The notes under the pieces are model-generated. The model had not been told where the DNA came from and ran no database searches. It worked only from the letters and a program-made list of their open reading frames with translations. The position numbers and the translations under genes were made by a program. DNA of 35,335 nt from Deltaproteobacteria bacterium (lineage in GTDB: Bacteria; Desulfobacterota; DSM-4660; Desulfatiglandales; HGW-15): the NCBI GenBank assembly GCA_016931115.1, contig JAFGFM010000236.1:1-35335 (forward strand), given 5' to 3'. Positions 8,536 through 17,850 of this stretch are shown piece by piece. Position 1 is the stretch's first letter. Each line of letters starts with the position of its first letter.

Positions 8536-10917
8536 ATGAGAGTTAAAAATTTCGTAACAATCGGTGCTCTTTTTCTGATGGTCTCCATTTTTACCGCAGG
8601 CACAGTGTACAGCGCGCGTACGAGTGAAGGGGATGAGATAACCTCATCAACCGGTGAAGAGGCCGCATCAGATCAAACTCCCGCCATTAATGAAGATTTT
8701 TATCCACCTGCCATTCCCGCTTCCGAACAGGAAGTGGCGCCGGCTGCCCCTGAAAGGAAGGCAGCAGGGCCGGGGAGAAACACATCACGTGAGAAGGATG
8801 ACTCCCGCCTGATCTCCATTGATTTTGATAATGTGGATATCAACCTTCTGATCAAATTTATAAGTGAACTTACAGATAAAAATTTTCTGGTTGACCCCAA
8901 TGTCAAGGGAAAGGTCACCATCATTTCACCATCCAAGATATCTGTTGATGAGGCCTACAGGGTATTTGAATCTGTACTGGAGGTACATGGCTTCACAACC
9001 GTACCATCAGGGAGCGTTACAAAGATTGTCTCTTTAACAGAGGCTAGATCAAAAAATATCGATACCGTCTTTGGTGATGAAAATGTAAGGGCTGAAGACA
9101 AACTGGTGACCCAGATAATCCCACTTAAATATGCAAACCCGAAAGAGCTTGAAGCGGTATTCAAGCCACTTATTTCAAAGGGCAGCGTAATGGTGTCATA
9201 TGATCCTACAGGCATGCTTATCCTTACTGAAACCAAATCAAACATATCACGACTATTAAAGATAATAGAGGTGCTGGATGTGCCCGGTACAGGAGAGATG
9301 ATAACAGTTATCCCTCTTAAAAATGCATCCGCGCAGACAATGGCAACAAGCATAGGGACAGTTTTCAGGTCAAACACAGGAACAGCCAAAAGGACAGCAG
9401 CTTCTATCGCGGCCTCCCAGATAATCGCTGTACCGGATGAAAGGATGAATGCAATCATACTACTTGCATCAGAGGTTGATACCCTCAAGGTAAAGGGGCT
9501 TATTGACCTGCTTGACAGGGAGATACCAAGGGGTGATGGCGGCATACATGTTTACCCGCTCCAGAACGCAGATGCCGAGGAGATGTCAAAAACCCTGATG
9601 TCCATCCCAAAGGAGACTCCGAAGCAGGGTGAGCAGAAGGGGACAGCCCCTGTGCTATCAAAGGATATCCAGATAGTGTCAGACAAGGCCACAAACTCCC
9701 TGATCATAACCGCTGAAAAGGCCGATTACTTGATACTTGAGAATGTGATTCATGAACTGGACAGACCAAGAAGCATGGTCTACATAGAGGCCCTGATCAT
9801 GGAAGTGAGCATGAGTAACAAGCTTGAGATAGGGGTGCAGTGGCAGGTAGGAGATGTGGGTGACAACGCATCCGTATACAGCGCATCCAATCCCGGTGTT
9901 AATAATTTCCCCTCTCTTAATTCAGACGGAAGTGTGAGTTTGCCTACTGGTCTCACATACGGGGTTCTGGGTAATACTATCAAGATCGGGGGTATAGATT
10001 TTGCCGATATAGGCGCTGTTTTGAGGGCATATGCCAATGATTCCGATGTGCAGATACACTCATGGCCACAGATAATGACCCTTGATAATGAAGAGGCTAG
10101 CCTATCAGTGATCGATAATGTTCCCTATATAACCAGAAGGGATGAAAATACCTCTACCGGCACAACCGGTTACAGCAATTACGACTTCAAGGATGTTGGT
10201 GTAAAACTTACCATAACCCCCCAGATCAACCAGGAAAGGTTTGTCAGACTCAAGATCGATCAGACGGTAAGTCAGGTATTGAGCACAAACGAGGAAGGGC
10301 AGCCCACAACATTTGAAAGAAAAGCCAATACTGTAGTCAGGATAAAGGACGGTCAGACAGTGGTAATAGGCGGTCTTATAGATTCAAAGGACAACAGGAC
10401 AAATTACAGGGTGCCTTTATTAAGCCGGGTTCCGATTCTTGGATATCTCTTCAAATCAAAAACCAATTCACTTGATAAAAAGAATCTCTATATATTCATT
10501 ACTCCCCGCATTGTGACAAATCCCGGAGAGGCAACAGAATTATACGAGGAAAAAAAGGAGCATATTCGATCTATCCAGCAGGGTTCCATCAGGATGAATA
10601 ATGATGGCAAACTTTCTGAAGATATGAGGCTTGCCGGGATCGGTTATAAATATCTTGAACTCAAGGATTATGAAAAGGCCCTGAAATATTATGAAAAGGC
10701 CCTGAAAGAAAACCCAAATAACCCATATGCGATCCTGAATATCGGTTATATTAACCAGGTACAGGGCAACAGCGTAAAGGCGATTGAGATGTATGAAAAG
10801 CTAATAGCTATGGCGCCAAAGGATGTAGCGGATGCATCCACTGACCCTTTAAGGGCAGGTAAAAGGCTTACAGATATAGCAACAGAAAACCTGAAATCAT
10901 TAAAGACGAATAACTGA
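8536..10917 (+). CDS. gspD: T2SS secretin GspD with C-terminal TPR extension
   Basis: GspD is the outer-membrane channel of the T2SS. The 793-residue protein has a signal peptide (cleavage likely near residue 27) and a Pro/Ala-rich linker (45-85). Periplasmic domains follow: N0 (91-168), N1 (190-250), N2 (255-328) and N3 (335-410). The secretin domain spans about 412-650 and includes VPLLSRVPILGYLFKSKT. Instead of a usual C-terminal S-domain for pilotin binding, residues about 692-793 form two TPR-like helical repeats (YKYLELKDYEKALKYYEKAL and the following PYAILNIGYINQVQGNSVKA). The frame is continuous, with no sign of frameshift or recent fusion. It is 52 bases after the GspB-like gene and its stop lies one base before the gspE start. 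Confidence 0.95.
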   Translation: MRVKNFVTIGALFLMVSIFTAGTVYSARTSEGDEITSSTGEEAASDQTPAINEDFYPPAIPASEQEVAPAAPERKAAGPGRNTSREKDDSRLISIDFDNVDINLLIKFISELTDKNFLVDPNVKGKVTIISPSKISVDEAYRVFESVLEVHGFTTVPSGSVTKIVSLTEARSKNIDTVFGDENVRAEDKLVTQIIPLKYANPKELEAVFKPLISKGSVMVSYDPTGMLILTETKSNISRLLKIIEVLDVPGTGEMITVIPLKNASAQTMATSIGTVFRSNTGTAKRTAASIAASQIIAVPDERMNAIILLASEVDTLKVKGLIDLLDREIPRGDGGIHVYPLQNADAEEMSKTLMSIPKETPKQGEQKGTAPVLSKDIQIVSDKATNSLIITAEKADYLILENVIHELDRPRSMVYIEALIMEVSMSNKLEIGVQWQVGDVGDNASVYSASNPGVNNFPSLNSDGSVSLPTGLTYGVLGNTIKIGGIDFADIGAVLRAYANDSDVQIHSWPQIMTLDNEEASLSVIDNVPYITRRDENTSTGTTGYSNYDFKDVGVKLTITPQINQERFVRLKIDQTVSQVLSTNEEGQPTTFERKANTVVRIKDGQTVVIGGLIDSKDNRTNYRVPLLSRVPILGYLFKSKTNSLDKKNLYIFITPRIVTNPGEATELYEEKKEHIRSIQQGSIRMNNDGKLSEDMRLAGIGYKYLELKDYEKALKYYEKALKENPNNPYAILNIGYINQVQGNSVKAIEMYEKLIAMAPKDVADASTDPLRAGKRLTDIATENLKSLKTNN

Positions 10918-10918
10918 T

Positions 10919-12607
10919 ATGAAATCCCTCGGACAGATACTTCTTGAACTAAATCTGGTTACACAGGAACAGCTGGATGAAGGCATAAAGATCCAGGAGG
11001 AAAAGGGCGGCCTGATCGGTGAAATACTTGTCAAAAAAAAGCTTTTATCCGAGGCCGGTCTTCTAAAGGCACTTGGCATACAGTACAATATGGATTATCA
11101 CACTGCCATTTCTGTTAATGAGCTGAATACAGAATTTACAGAAAAGGTGCCCATACAGTATTTGAAAAAGTACTGCATGATACCGCTTATTGGCAGGGAC
11201 TCTAAAAAGATAGCCATAAACAACCCTGTAGACTTCCAGCCCCTGGATGACCTGAAGCTCCAGCTTGGCCTGAAGGATGCAGAGACTGTGCTTGCCCCAA
11301 AGGCTGAGATACTCTCTTCAATAAATTTCATATATGACAGCAGCCAGGACTCGGCAGAACAGGTGCTCCAGGATATGAATGATGAAAGCGGGGATTCCAT
11401 AATCTCGGCAATACAGGAGGCAGGCGACCTGCTGGATGACACAAGTGATGCCCCCATTATCAAGCTTGTAAATGTTATGCTCTCACAGGCGGTAAAAGAC
11501 AAGGCAAGCGACATCCATATAGAGCCGACCCAGAAAGGGCTCAAGATCAGGTACAGGCTTGATGGCATACTTTACGACATGATCTCCCCCCAGAAACAGA
11601 TACAGGCGGCCCTCATATCCCGCATCAAGGTTATGGCAGATATGAACATAGCTGAAAAGCGACTTCCCCAGGATGGTCGTATTGAGATAAGGATAGGCGA
11701 CAAAAACATAGACATCAGGGTTTCAACAATACCTACTGCCTATGGTGAGAGGGTGGTTTTAAGGCTGCTGGACAAAACAAAGATATTTATCAGCGTAACT
11801 GAGCTGGGTATGCCGGATGAAAGGCTTGGTGAATTCAATGAACTCATTAATGCCGCACACGGGATATTTCTTGTAACAGGGCCAACCGGGAGCGGTAAGA
11901 CAACCACGCTTTATGCAGCCCTCTCCCAGATTAACAGCACGGATAAAAATATTATTACCATTGAAGACCCTATAGAATACCAGCTTGAGGGGGTAGGGCA
12001 GATACAGGTAAACCCCAAGATAGACCTCACCTTTTCAAGGGGCTTACGTTCCATAGTAAGGCAGGACCCTGATGTCATCCTTGTAGGTGAGATAAGGGAC
12101 CTTGAGACAGCAGAGATTGCTATCCAGTCTGCCCTGACAGGCCACCTGGTTTTCTCTACCCTCCATACAAATGATGCTGCCAGTGCGGTTACAAGGCTGA
12201 TAGACATGGGCATAGAGCCATTTCTGATCACATCATCGGTTATAGCCATTCTGGCCCAGAGGCTTGTTCGTGTAATCTGCCCCTTATGCAAAGAGGCCTA
12301 TACCCCGGATGAACAATCCCTTTTAAAGGTGGGCATAACCCCTGAGATGCTTAAGGGAAGAAGCATATACAGGGGCAGGGGATGCCCCGCATGCCTTAAT
12401 ACCGGCTATTCCGGCAGGACAGGAATATTTGAACTGCTGATAGTGAATGAGTCAATACAGAACCTGATACTTAAGACCTCTGATTCAAATGCGATAACAC
12501 AAAAGGCGGTTGAGAACGGGATGGTTACCCTGAGACAGAACGGGGCACAGAAGGTGCTTAAAGGCATTACCACGATAGAGGAGGTTTTCAGGGTTACCTA
12601 CCAGTAG
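10919..12607 (+). CDS. gspE: Type II secretion ATPase GspE
   Basis: GspE is the cytoplasmic hexameric ATPase that drives pseudopilus assembly. The 562-residue protein has an N-terminal T2SSE_N/MshEN-type domain (LGQILLELNLVTQEQLDEGI) and then the CTE domain. Walker A is GPTGSGKTTT (321-330). An Asp box and Walker B lie around RQDPDVILVGEIRDLETAE, followed by a His box (STLHTNDA). The two CxxC pairs of the GspE zinc finger are at 454-457 (CPLC) and 489-492 (CPAC). All motifs needed for activity are present. No gspF follows, so gspF presumably lies upstream of the window with gspG and gspH. Confidence 0.96.
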   Translation: MKSLGQILLELNLVTQEQLDEGIKIQEEKGGLIGEILVKKKLLSEAGLLKALGIQYNMDYHTAISVNELNTEFTEKVPIQYLKKYCMIPLIGRDSKKIAINNPVDFQPLDDLKLQLGLKDAETVLAPKAEILSSINFIYDSSQDSAEQVLQDMNDESGDSIISAIQEAGDLLDDTSDAPIIKLVNVMLSQAVKDKASDIHIEPTQKGLKIRYRLDGILYDMISPQKQIQAALISRIKVMADMNIAEKRLPQDGRIEIRIGDKNIDIRVSTIPTAYGERVVLRLLDKTKIFISVTELGMPDERLGEFNELINAAHGIFLVTGPTGSGKTTTLYAALSQINSTDKNIITIEDPIEYQLEGVGQIQVNPKIDLTFSRGLRSIVRQDPDVILVGEIRDLETAEIAIQSALTGHLVFSTLHTNDAASAVTRLIDMGIEPFLITSSVIAILAQRLVRVICPLCKEAYTPDEQSLLKVGITPEMLKGRSIYRGRGCPACLNTGYSGRTGIFELLIVNESIQNLILKTSDSNAITQKAVENGMVTLRQNGAQKVLKGITTIEEVFRVTYQ

Positions 12608-12625
12608 GCAGGTATTTTTTATAAC

Positions 12626-12654
12626 TTGTATTTCAAAAAAATAAGTGCTATGTT
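12626..12654 (+). promoter_or_regulatory. Possible promoter for the zinc-ribbon gene
   Basis: TTGTAT (12626-12631) and TATGTT (12649-12654) are separated by 17 bases. Each matches the sigma-70 consensus at four of six positions. The predicted transcript start lies about 50 bases before the ATG at 12714. The match is modest and the region is A+T rich, so this is tentative. Confidence 0.3.
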
Positions 12655-12713
12655 TTCGCCAGTTTATGGACGGTTCAATAATATAAATCAATGATCAGTA
12701 TGGGTGCATTATC

Positions 12714-13004
12714 ATGAAAGTATATTGTCCCGAGTGTAAAACAAAATACAACCTGGATCCAGACAAGATCCCCGCTGCTTCGGATAAGGGAATAACTGTA
12801 ACATGTCCGAAATGTAAACATAAATTCCCTTTAACACTTGAACCAAAAGAATCCGCGGAAGAAAATAAGAGTACCGTACAGGAGATACTTATCCCGTGCC
12901 CGTCATGCGGCCATATCAGCATTTCACAGAAGAAATGTCCTGGCTGCGGAAAGGTATTTACCCGTGAAGATGTGGAAAAGTTAAAGATAACAATCAGCGG
13001 CTGA
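12714..13004 (+). CDS. Small zinc-ribbon protein (MJ0042-type plus second ribbon)
   Basis: This 96-residue protein starts KVYCPECKTKYNLDPDKIP and continues to CPKCKHKF, which is the MJ0042-type zinc-ribbon pattern (CxxC ... CxxC, residues about 5-43). A second zinc ribbon follows with CPSCGH and CPGCGKVF (about 62-82). There is no enzyme motif, signal peptide or membrane helix. Such domains occur at the N-terminus of many deltaproteobacterial regulators and membrane proteins, but here they make up the whole protein. It may bind nucleic acid or protein; the function is unknown. It lies between gspE and a response regulator, all on the plus strand. Confidence 0.75.
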   Translation: MKVYCPECKTKYNLDPDKIPAASDKGITVTCPKCKHKFPLTLEPKESAEENKSTVQEILIPCPSCGHISISQKKCPGCGKVFTREDVEKLKITISG

Positions 13005-13111
13005 CCATATCAAATCGGTAATATAAATCTGCCTTTCTGGCATGATATCCGCTTGCTTCTATAACTAAGAAAGCAATATTTATAAACCTGAACAGTTATA
13101 GGAAAATAATA

Positions 13112-13489
13112 ATGTCGGAAACAAAAAAAGAGATCCTGGTAGTAGATGATGAAGAACAGATGCGCCTTGCCCTTAGACGTATGCTTGAAAAAGAGGGCTA
13201 TTCTGTGAGAGAGGCTGAAAATGGTGAAAAGGCTATCAGGGCACACAGGGAAAAACAGGCTGACCTTATCATTACAGATATAATAATGCCTGATAAAGAG
13301 GGCCTTGGCACCATCGTTGAGCTTAAAGGTGAATTTCCCGATGTAAAGATATTCGCCATGTCTGGTGGCGGGAAAAACTCCCCTGATCAGTATCTGCGCA
13401 TGGCCAAGGGGCTTGGTGTTGACAGGGTATTTATAAAGCCATTTAACCGTGAAGATATACTTTCAGCAGTATCAGAGGTGCTTGCATAG
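13112..13489 (+). CDS. Stand-alone response regulator receiver protein
   Basis: This 125-residue protein is a single CheY-like receiver domain. The acidic pair is Asp12-Asp13 (LVVDDEEQ), the phospho-acceptor is Asp56 (LIITDIIMPDKEG), the switch Ser is Ser84 (FAMSGGG), and the conserved Lys is Lys109 (FIKPF). There is no output domain, so it must signal through protein contacts. No histidine kinase is adjacent; the nearest is the hybrid kinase at 30431-32515. It converges with the amidase gene, with 15 bases between the stop codons. Confidence 0.9.
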   Translation: MSETKKEILVVDDEEQMRLALRRMLEKEGYSVREAENGEKAIRAHREKQADLIITDIIMPDKEGLGTIVELKGEFPDVKIFAMSGGGKNSPDQYLRMAKGLGVDRVFIKPFNREDILSAVSEVLA

Positions 13490-13504
13490 AGAGACGGGGA
13501 GACA

Positions 13505-15244
13505 TTATCCCCCTGTGTATGCCATGTCTATGCTTTTTATGTATGACTCTATCCCTTTTGAAACGCCTTCAGAGAGAATCTCCTTATAATTATCGCTTAT
13601 AAGTTTCTTTCTTTCTATGCTGTTCGTAAGAAAACCTGTTTCTATGAGTATGGATGGCATCTCTGCGCCTATAAGCACATAGAAGGGGGCCTGTTTTACA
13701 CCCAGGCTCTTGTTCACCTGGTATTTTTTCTTTAAATCCCCCATTATCCCATCCTGTACGCTGTGGGCAAGCCTGCTTGATTCGCTTATTTTGGTATTCA
13801 GCATAAGGTCATTAAGTATTGACTGAAGATCACTTATGTTTTTTTCCGATGTGGCGTTTTCCCTTGCTGCAACCAGCACAGCCTGCTTGTCTGTGGCCAT
13901 ATTCAGGAAGTATGTCTCAATGCCATGTATGGCGCTCTCTTTATGGGCATTCACATGAAGTGAGATAAACAGGTCAGCCTTTTTTATGTTGGCAAAGGCG
14001 GTCCTTTCATCAAGTGGTATAAAGATATCAGTGGTTCTTGTAAGCAGCACCTCACAGCCAAGCCTTTTTTCAAGCTTGGTTTTAAGCCTTTTTGCCATAT
14101 CAAGGACTATATCCTTTTCCTTTATGCCTCCATTTATATAACATCCAGGGTCTTTACCACCGTGACCCGGGTCTATGACTATCCTTTTAACGGAGAGCCC
14201 CAGCTGCCTTGCGAGGGATACTGTTTCATCTGGTTTTTGGGGTTTTTTAATCCCCCTCTCCACAGTTCTTTTCTGCGCCTTCTTTTCACCGCCTGCGGTG
14301 GCCTTGTTATTTCCCTGCACATCTATAACTATCCTGAAGGGGTCATGGAGCCTGAATGTCTTGTAGCCGCTTATGCTTTCTATATCCAGTACAACCCTTA
14401 CAGTATCAGGGGTATACTGGCCTGCCCTCGCCGTCTTTAAAAGGCCGTCCTTTATCGGTATGGTGGTCTCTATATCTTTCCCTACCCGTGCGTTCTTGAT
14501 ATCAAGGTAGAGTCTTCTGGGTTTATCAAGGTCCGGGTCTTTTTTCAGGAGATGATCAATGTAGTCCACCGGTTTATCAAGATCAATTACCACCCTTGTA
14601 TAGGAAGGTGTTGACCAGTGGCGTATATCCTTTACCGTTCTAATTCCGGTCTCCTCTGTGCCGGCTGGTGCAGTGTTCTTTACTGCCTCCTTTTCCTGTT
14701 TTTCACCCAGAAGGACAGAGAGTTTTTCCAGCATGGCCTTTGCGGCAGGCCTCATATCGCCATTAGGGAACTTGATCTCCACCTTGAGAAATTCCACATA
14801 GGCCTGGGTCGTATCCTGTTTATTGGCATAATAGATCTCTCCCATTTTATACTGTGCATCATCAGCGAGCCTGTGATCAGGGTACTCCTTTACAATCCTT
14901 TCATACAGCAAAAGGGCTTCATCCAGATCCTTTTCAAGAGAGGATATCTTATTCAGCCTTGTGTACATCCCCGCAGAATGGAACAGTGCCCATGCTGCCT
15001 GGTCAGTTCCGGGGTAACCGGTATATATTTTCTCATATGCCTCAATACAGTTCTCCCAGTTATGCCTGAAATTCATTCGCTTTGATGACTGGTAGAGTGA
15101 TTCCCTGCTACTGTCAGCGTTCTTAAGTGCCTTTTCAGCTGAGGGGGCCGCACCTGTATTATCCACTGTACTGAAGACTATGAAAAATAACAGGATGTTG
15201 AGGAATAGTATAAAAACAGATCTTTTATTTGCCATATTTATCAT
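13505..15244 (-). CDS. N-acetylmuramoyl-L-alanine amidase (AMIN + Amidase_3) with TPR-like N-terminus
   Basis: This exported zinc amidase would cut the bond between N-acetylmuramic acid and the peptide stem in peptidoglycan. The 579-residue protein has an N-terminal hydrophobic export signal (about 9-32). Two or more TPR-like helical repeats follow (about 55-180, EAYEKIYTGYPGTDQAAWAL), then an AMIN domain (about 203-315) and an Amidase_3 catalytic domain (about 354-579). Likely zinc ligands are His361 (DPGHGG), Glu376 and His430 (SLHVNAH), with catalytic Glu535 (ILIETGFLTN). No LysM is present. The start overlaps the mutS stop by ATGA; an in-frame ATG three codons later is an alternative. Confidence 0.9.
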   Translation of the reverse strand: MINMANKRSVFILFLNILLFFIVFSTVDNTGAAPSAEKALKNADSSRESLYQSSKRMNFRHNWENCIEAYEKIYTGYPGTDQAAWALFHSAGMYTRLNKISSLEKDLDEALLLYERIVKEYPDHRLADDAQYKMGEIYYANKQDTTQAYVEFLKVEIKFPNGDMRPAAKAMLEKLSVLLGEKQEKEAVKNTAPAGTEETGIRTVKDIRHWSTPSYTRVVIDLDKPVDYIDHLLKKDPDLDKPRRLYLDIKNARVGKDIETTIPIKDGLLKTARAGQYTPDTVRVVLDIESISGYKTFRLHDPFRIVIDVQGNNKATAGGEKKAQKRTVERGIKKPQKPDETVSLARQLGLSVKRIVIDPGHGGKDPGCYINGGIKEKDIVLDMAKRLKTKLEKRLGCEVLLTRTTDIFIPLDERTAFANIKKADLFISLHVNAHKESAIHGIETYFLNMATDKQAVLVAARENATSEKNISDLQSILNDLMLNTKISESSRLAHSVQDGIMGDLKKKYQVNKSLGVKQAPFYVLIGAEMPSILIETGFLTNSIERKKLISDNYKEILSEGVSKGIESYIKSIDMAYTGG

Positions 15245-17850
15245 TTCAAACCATCCACATACTTCTTCAGCCTATCCAGTTCTATGAGCGCCTCAATGGG
15301 GGTGATCCCTGAGATATCAAGGTCCTTTATCAGCCTTATGACCTTTGACTCACTATTCCCGAAAAGGGAGAGCTGTACACCCTCGTTTTTCGGGGGCTTT
15401 GTATCTGACCTTGCTATCTTTGGCCTGCCAAGGTCGTCAAGGTCTTCATTTTCAAGGTTATTAAGTATCTCCTTTGCCCGGTTAATAACCTTTTCAGGGA
15501 TGCCTGCGATCCTTGCCACCTGTATCCCATAGCTCCGGCTGGTGCTTCCGGGCACCATCTTTCTTAGAAAAATAATTTTTTCCTTCCATTCCCTGACCGC
15601 AATATTGAAATTCTTGACCCTGGATTTAGCAGCAAGTAGTTCAGTAAGCTCATGATAATGGGTTGCAAAGATCGTCCTCACCCCTTTGTTATCAAGGTCA
15701 TGGAGCGCCTCTGCAACCGCCCAGGCAATGGAGAGGCCGTCATAGGTGCTTGTGCCGCGCCCTATTTCATCCAGTATGACAAGGCTTTTTGGTGTTGCAT
15801 GTCTGAGTATGTTGGCGGTTTCATCCATCTCAACCATGAATGTGCTCTGGCCCCTTGTAAGGTCATCAGAGGCCCCTATTCGGGTGAATATCCGGTCAAC
15901 AATGCCTATAACCGCCCTTGCAGCAGGGACAAAACAGCCCATCTGGGCCATAAGCACTGTAAGGGCTGTCTGTCTCAGTATTGTGGATTTGCCTGCCATG
16001 TTTGGGCCGGTAATGATCATGATCTGCTGGTCTGCATCATTCAGATAGATATCATTAGGGACAAAATCCTCCTCCTTTACGGTCTGCTCTATAACAGGGT
16101 GCCTTCCATCAATGATATTGATCGCCCCCTCTTCATTTATCTCAGGACATACATAGTTGTTCAATTCAGAGACCTCGGCAAGCCCTGCCAGTACATCTAT
16201 CTCACCGATCCCTGATGCGGTCTCCTTTATGCGGTGGTTTTCAAGGGCGACCTGTCCCCTTATCTTTTCAAACAGGCTGAATTCAAGCTCTATACGCCTC
16301 TCTTCAGCCCCCAGTACCTTCTCTTCATACTCCTTGAGTGATTCGGTGATATATCTTTCACAGTTAACAAGGGTCTGCTTCCTGATATAGTCAGAAGGGA
16401 CAAGGTGTATATTGGATTTTGTTATCTCTATGAAATATCCGAATACCTTGTTGAAGCCTATCTTAAGCTTTGGGATGCCTGTCCTCTCCTGTTCCTTTCT
16501 TTCAAGCTCACTGATCCATTTTTTACCATGCCTGGTAATGGATATCAGCTCATCAAGCTCAGGGTCATAACCCTCCCTTATAAGACCTCCCTCCCTCAGT
16601 GACACAGGCGGGTCATCATTAATAGCGGTTTCTATGATCTGTGCGATATCATCCAGAGTATCAAGCCCGTGGGCAATATCAGACAACAGATCGCTTATAG
16701 CCCCCTTCAGCCTCTCTTTTATTGATGGCAGCTTCAGGATGGATGCCTTTAATGCTATAAGGTCGCGGGCGTTTGCCCTGCCAAGCGAGACCTTGCCGTT
16801 CAGCCTTTCAAGGTCATATATCCCTTCAAGGTTTTCCCTTATATCCTCCCTGAATATCCTGTCATCACGAAGGTTTGATACTGCTGAGAGCCTCTGTTTT
16901 ATGCGTGTGATGTCAACCAGCGGATAACCTATCCACCTCTTGAGGAGCCTCGCACCCATTGGTGTGACTGTTTTGTCAATGACCCTGAAGAGGGATCCCC
17001 TGGATGATCTTCTTCTCATTGTCTCAAAGAGTTCAAGGCTCAGGGTGGTTGATTCATCAAGGAACATATAGTCGCCAAGGTGGTAGGTGGATATCTCCTT
17101 TATATGATCCGGGTCACCCTTTTGGGTCTCGCGCAAATACTGTGCAATGGCCCCTGCCGCTAATATCCCCTCCTTCATCCCCTCACAGCCAAAACCGGCA
17201 AGTGATTTAACACCCAGCTGATCCTTGAGTATCTGCTCGGACCGGTTCCTATCATAATCAGGCCCCTTTAACAGCTCTATCCTGTATCTTGAAAGCTCCC
17301 TGTGTTCCTTGAGCGGGTCATTATCATAAACAAGGAGCTCTGCCGGGTCTATCCTGCCAAGTTCATCAAACAGCTCCCGCCGCTCCTTCACCTCTGTGAC
17401 CCTGAAATCGCCGGTAGAGAGATCAACATGTGCAAGACCGTACATGCTGTCACCAGATGAGAGAGCAGCCATGTAAAGGTTACGGCCACCCTCTATATCA
17501 AGTTCAGCCACCACTGAGCCGGGGGTTACAACCCTTACCACATCTCTTTTTACTATGCCTTTGGCCAGTTTCGGGTCTTCAACCTGCTCGCACACAGCGA
17601 CCTTGCAGCCGTTCTCTATGAGTTTGGCAACGTATGACCTCGATGAATGGTGTGGTACCCCGCACATGGGCACCCTGCTCCCATTAAAGGAGCCCCTTGA
17701 TGTGAGGGTAATGCCGAGTATCTTTGATGCCTTTTCTGCATCCTCAAAGAACATCTCATAAAAGTCCCCCATCCTGAAAAAGAGTATACAATCAGGATAG
17801 GCGCTCTTGGTATCAATGAACTGCCTGAGCATGGGGGTCATTTCATTCAT
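15241..17850 (-). CDS. mutS: DNA mismatch repair protein MutS
   Basis: MutS recognises mismatches and small loops and recruits MutL. The 869-residue protein has the full MutS1 layout. The mismatch-binding Phe-x-Glu motif is in GDFYEMF (Phe30, Glu32). Connector, lever and clamp domains follow, then the ATPase with Walker A GPNMAGKST (615-623) and Walker B LDEIGRGTSTYDG (Asp694-Glu695). A helix-turn-helix dimerisation region and a C-terminal tail complete it. Length is close to other MutS1 proteins and no motif is missing. Its start overlaps the lapB stop (TAATG) and its stop overlaps the amidase start (ATGA), so the three are one translationally coupled unit. Confidence 0.98.
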   Translation of the reverse strand: MNEMTPMLRQFIDTKSAYPDCILFFRMGDFYEMFFEDAEKASKILGITLTSRGSFNGSRVPMCGVPHHSSRSYVAKLIENGCKVAVCEQVEDPKLAKGIVKRDVVRVVTPGSVVAELDIEGGRNLYMAALSSGDSMYGLAHVDLSTGDFRVTEVKERRELFDELGRIDPAELLVYDNDPLKEHRELSRYRIELLKGPDYDRNRSEQILKDQLGVKSLAGFGCEGMKEGILAAGAIAQYLRETQKGDPDHIKEISTYHLGDYMFLDESTTLSLELFETMRRRSSRGSLFRVIDKTVTPMGARLLKRWIGYPLVDITRIKQRLSAVSNLRDDRIFREDIRENLEGIYDLERLNGKVSLGRANARDLIALKASILKLPSIKERLKGAISDLLSDIAHGLDTLDDIAQIIETAINDDPPVSLREGGLIREGYDPELDELISITRHGKKWISELERKEQERTGIPKLKIGFNKVFGYFIEITKSNIHLVPSDYIRKQTLVNCERYITESLKEYEEKVLGAEERRIELEFSLFEKIRGQVALENHRIKETASGIGEIDVLAGLAEVSELNNYVCPEINEEGAINIIDGRHPVIEQTVKEEDFVPNDIYLNDADQQIMIITGPNMAGKSTILRQTALTVLMAQMGCFVPAARAVIGIVDRIFTRIGASDDLTRGQSTFMVEMDETANILRHATPKSLVILDEIGRGTSTYDGLSIAWAVAEALHDLDNKGVRTIFATHYHELTELLAAKSRVKNFNIAVREWKEKIIFLRKMVPGSTSRSYGIQVARIAGIPEKVINRAKEILNNLENEDLDDLGRPKIARSDTKPPKNEGVQLSLFGNSESKVIRLIKDLDISGITPIEALIELDRLKKYVDGLK

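Noticed and set aside
8955-9545. Long open frame (196 codons) on the minus strand inside gspD
   Set aside because: It is fully contained in a clearly conserved secretin gene, and its Ser/Ile/Val-rich product matches no family. It is a shadow of codon use on the other strand. The same holds for other long antisense frames in gspN, gspE and mutS.
13496-13512. GGGGA/TCCCC hairpin between the response regulator and amidase ends as a terminator
   Set aside because: The stem has only five base pairs, no T-run follows, and it overlaps the amidase stop codon. It is too weak to call.
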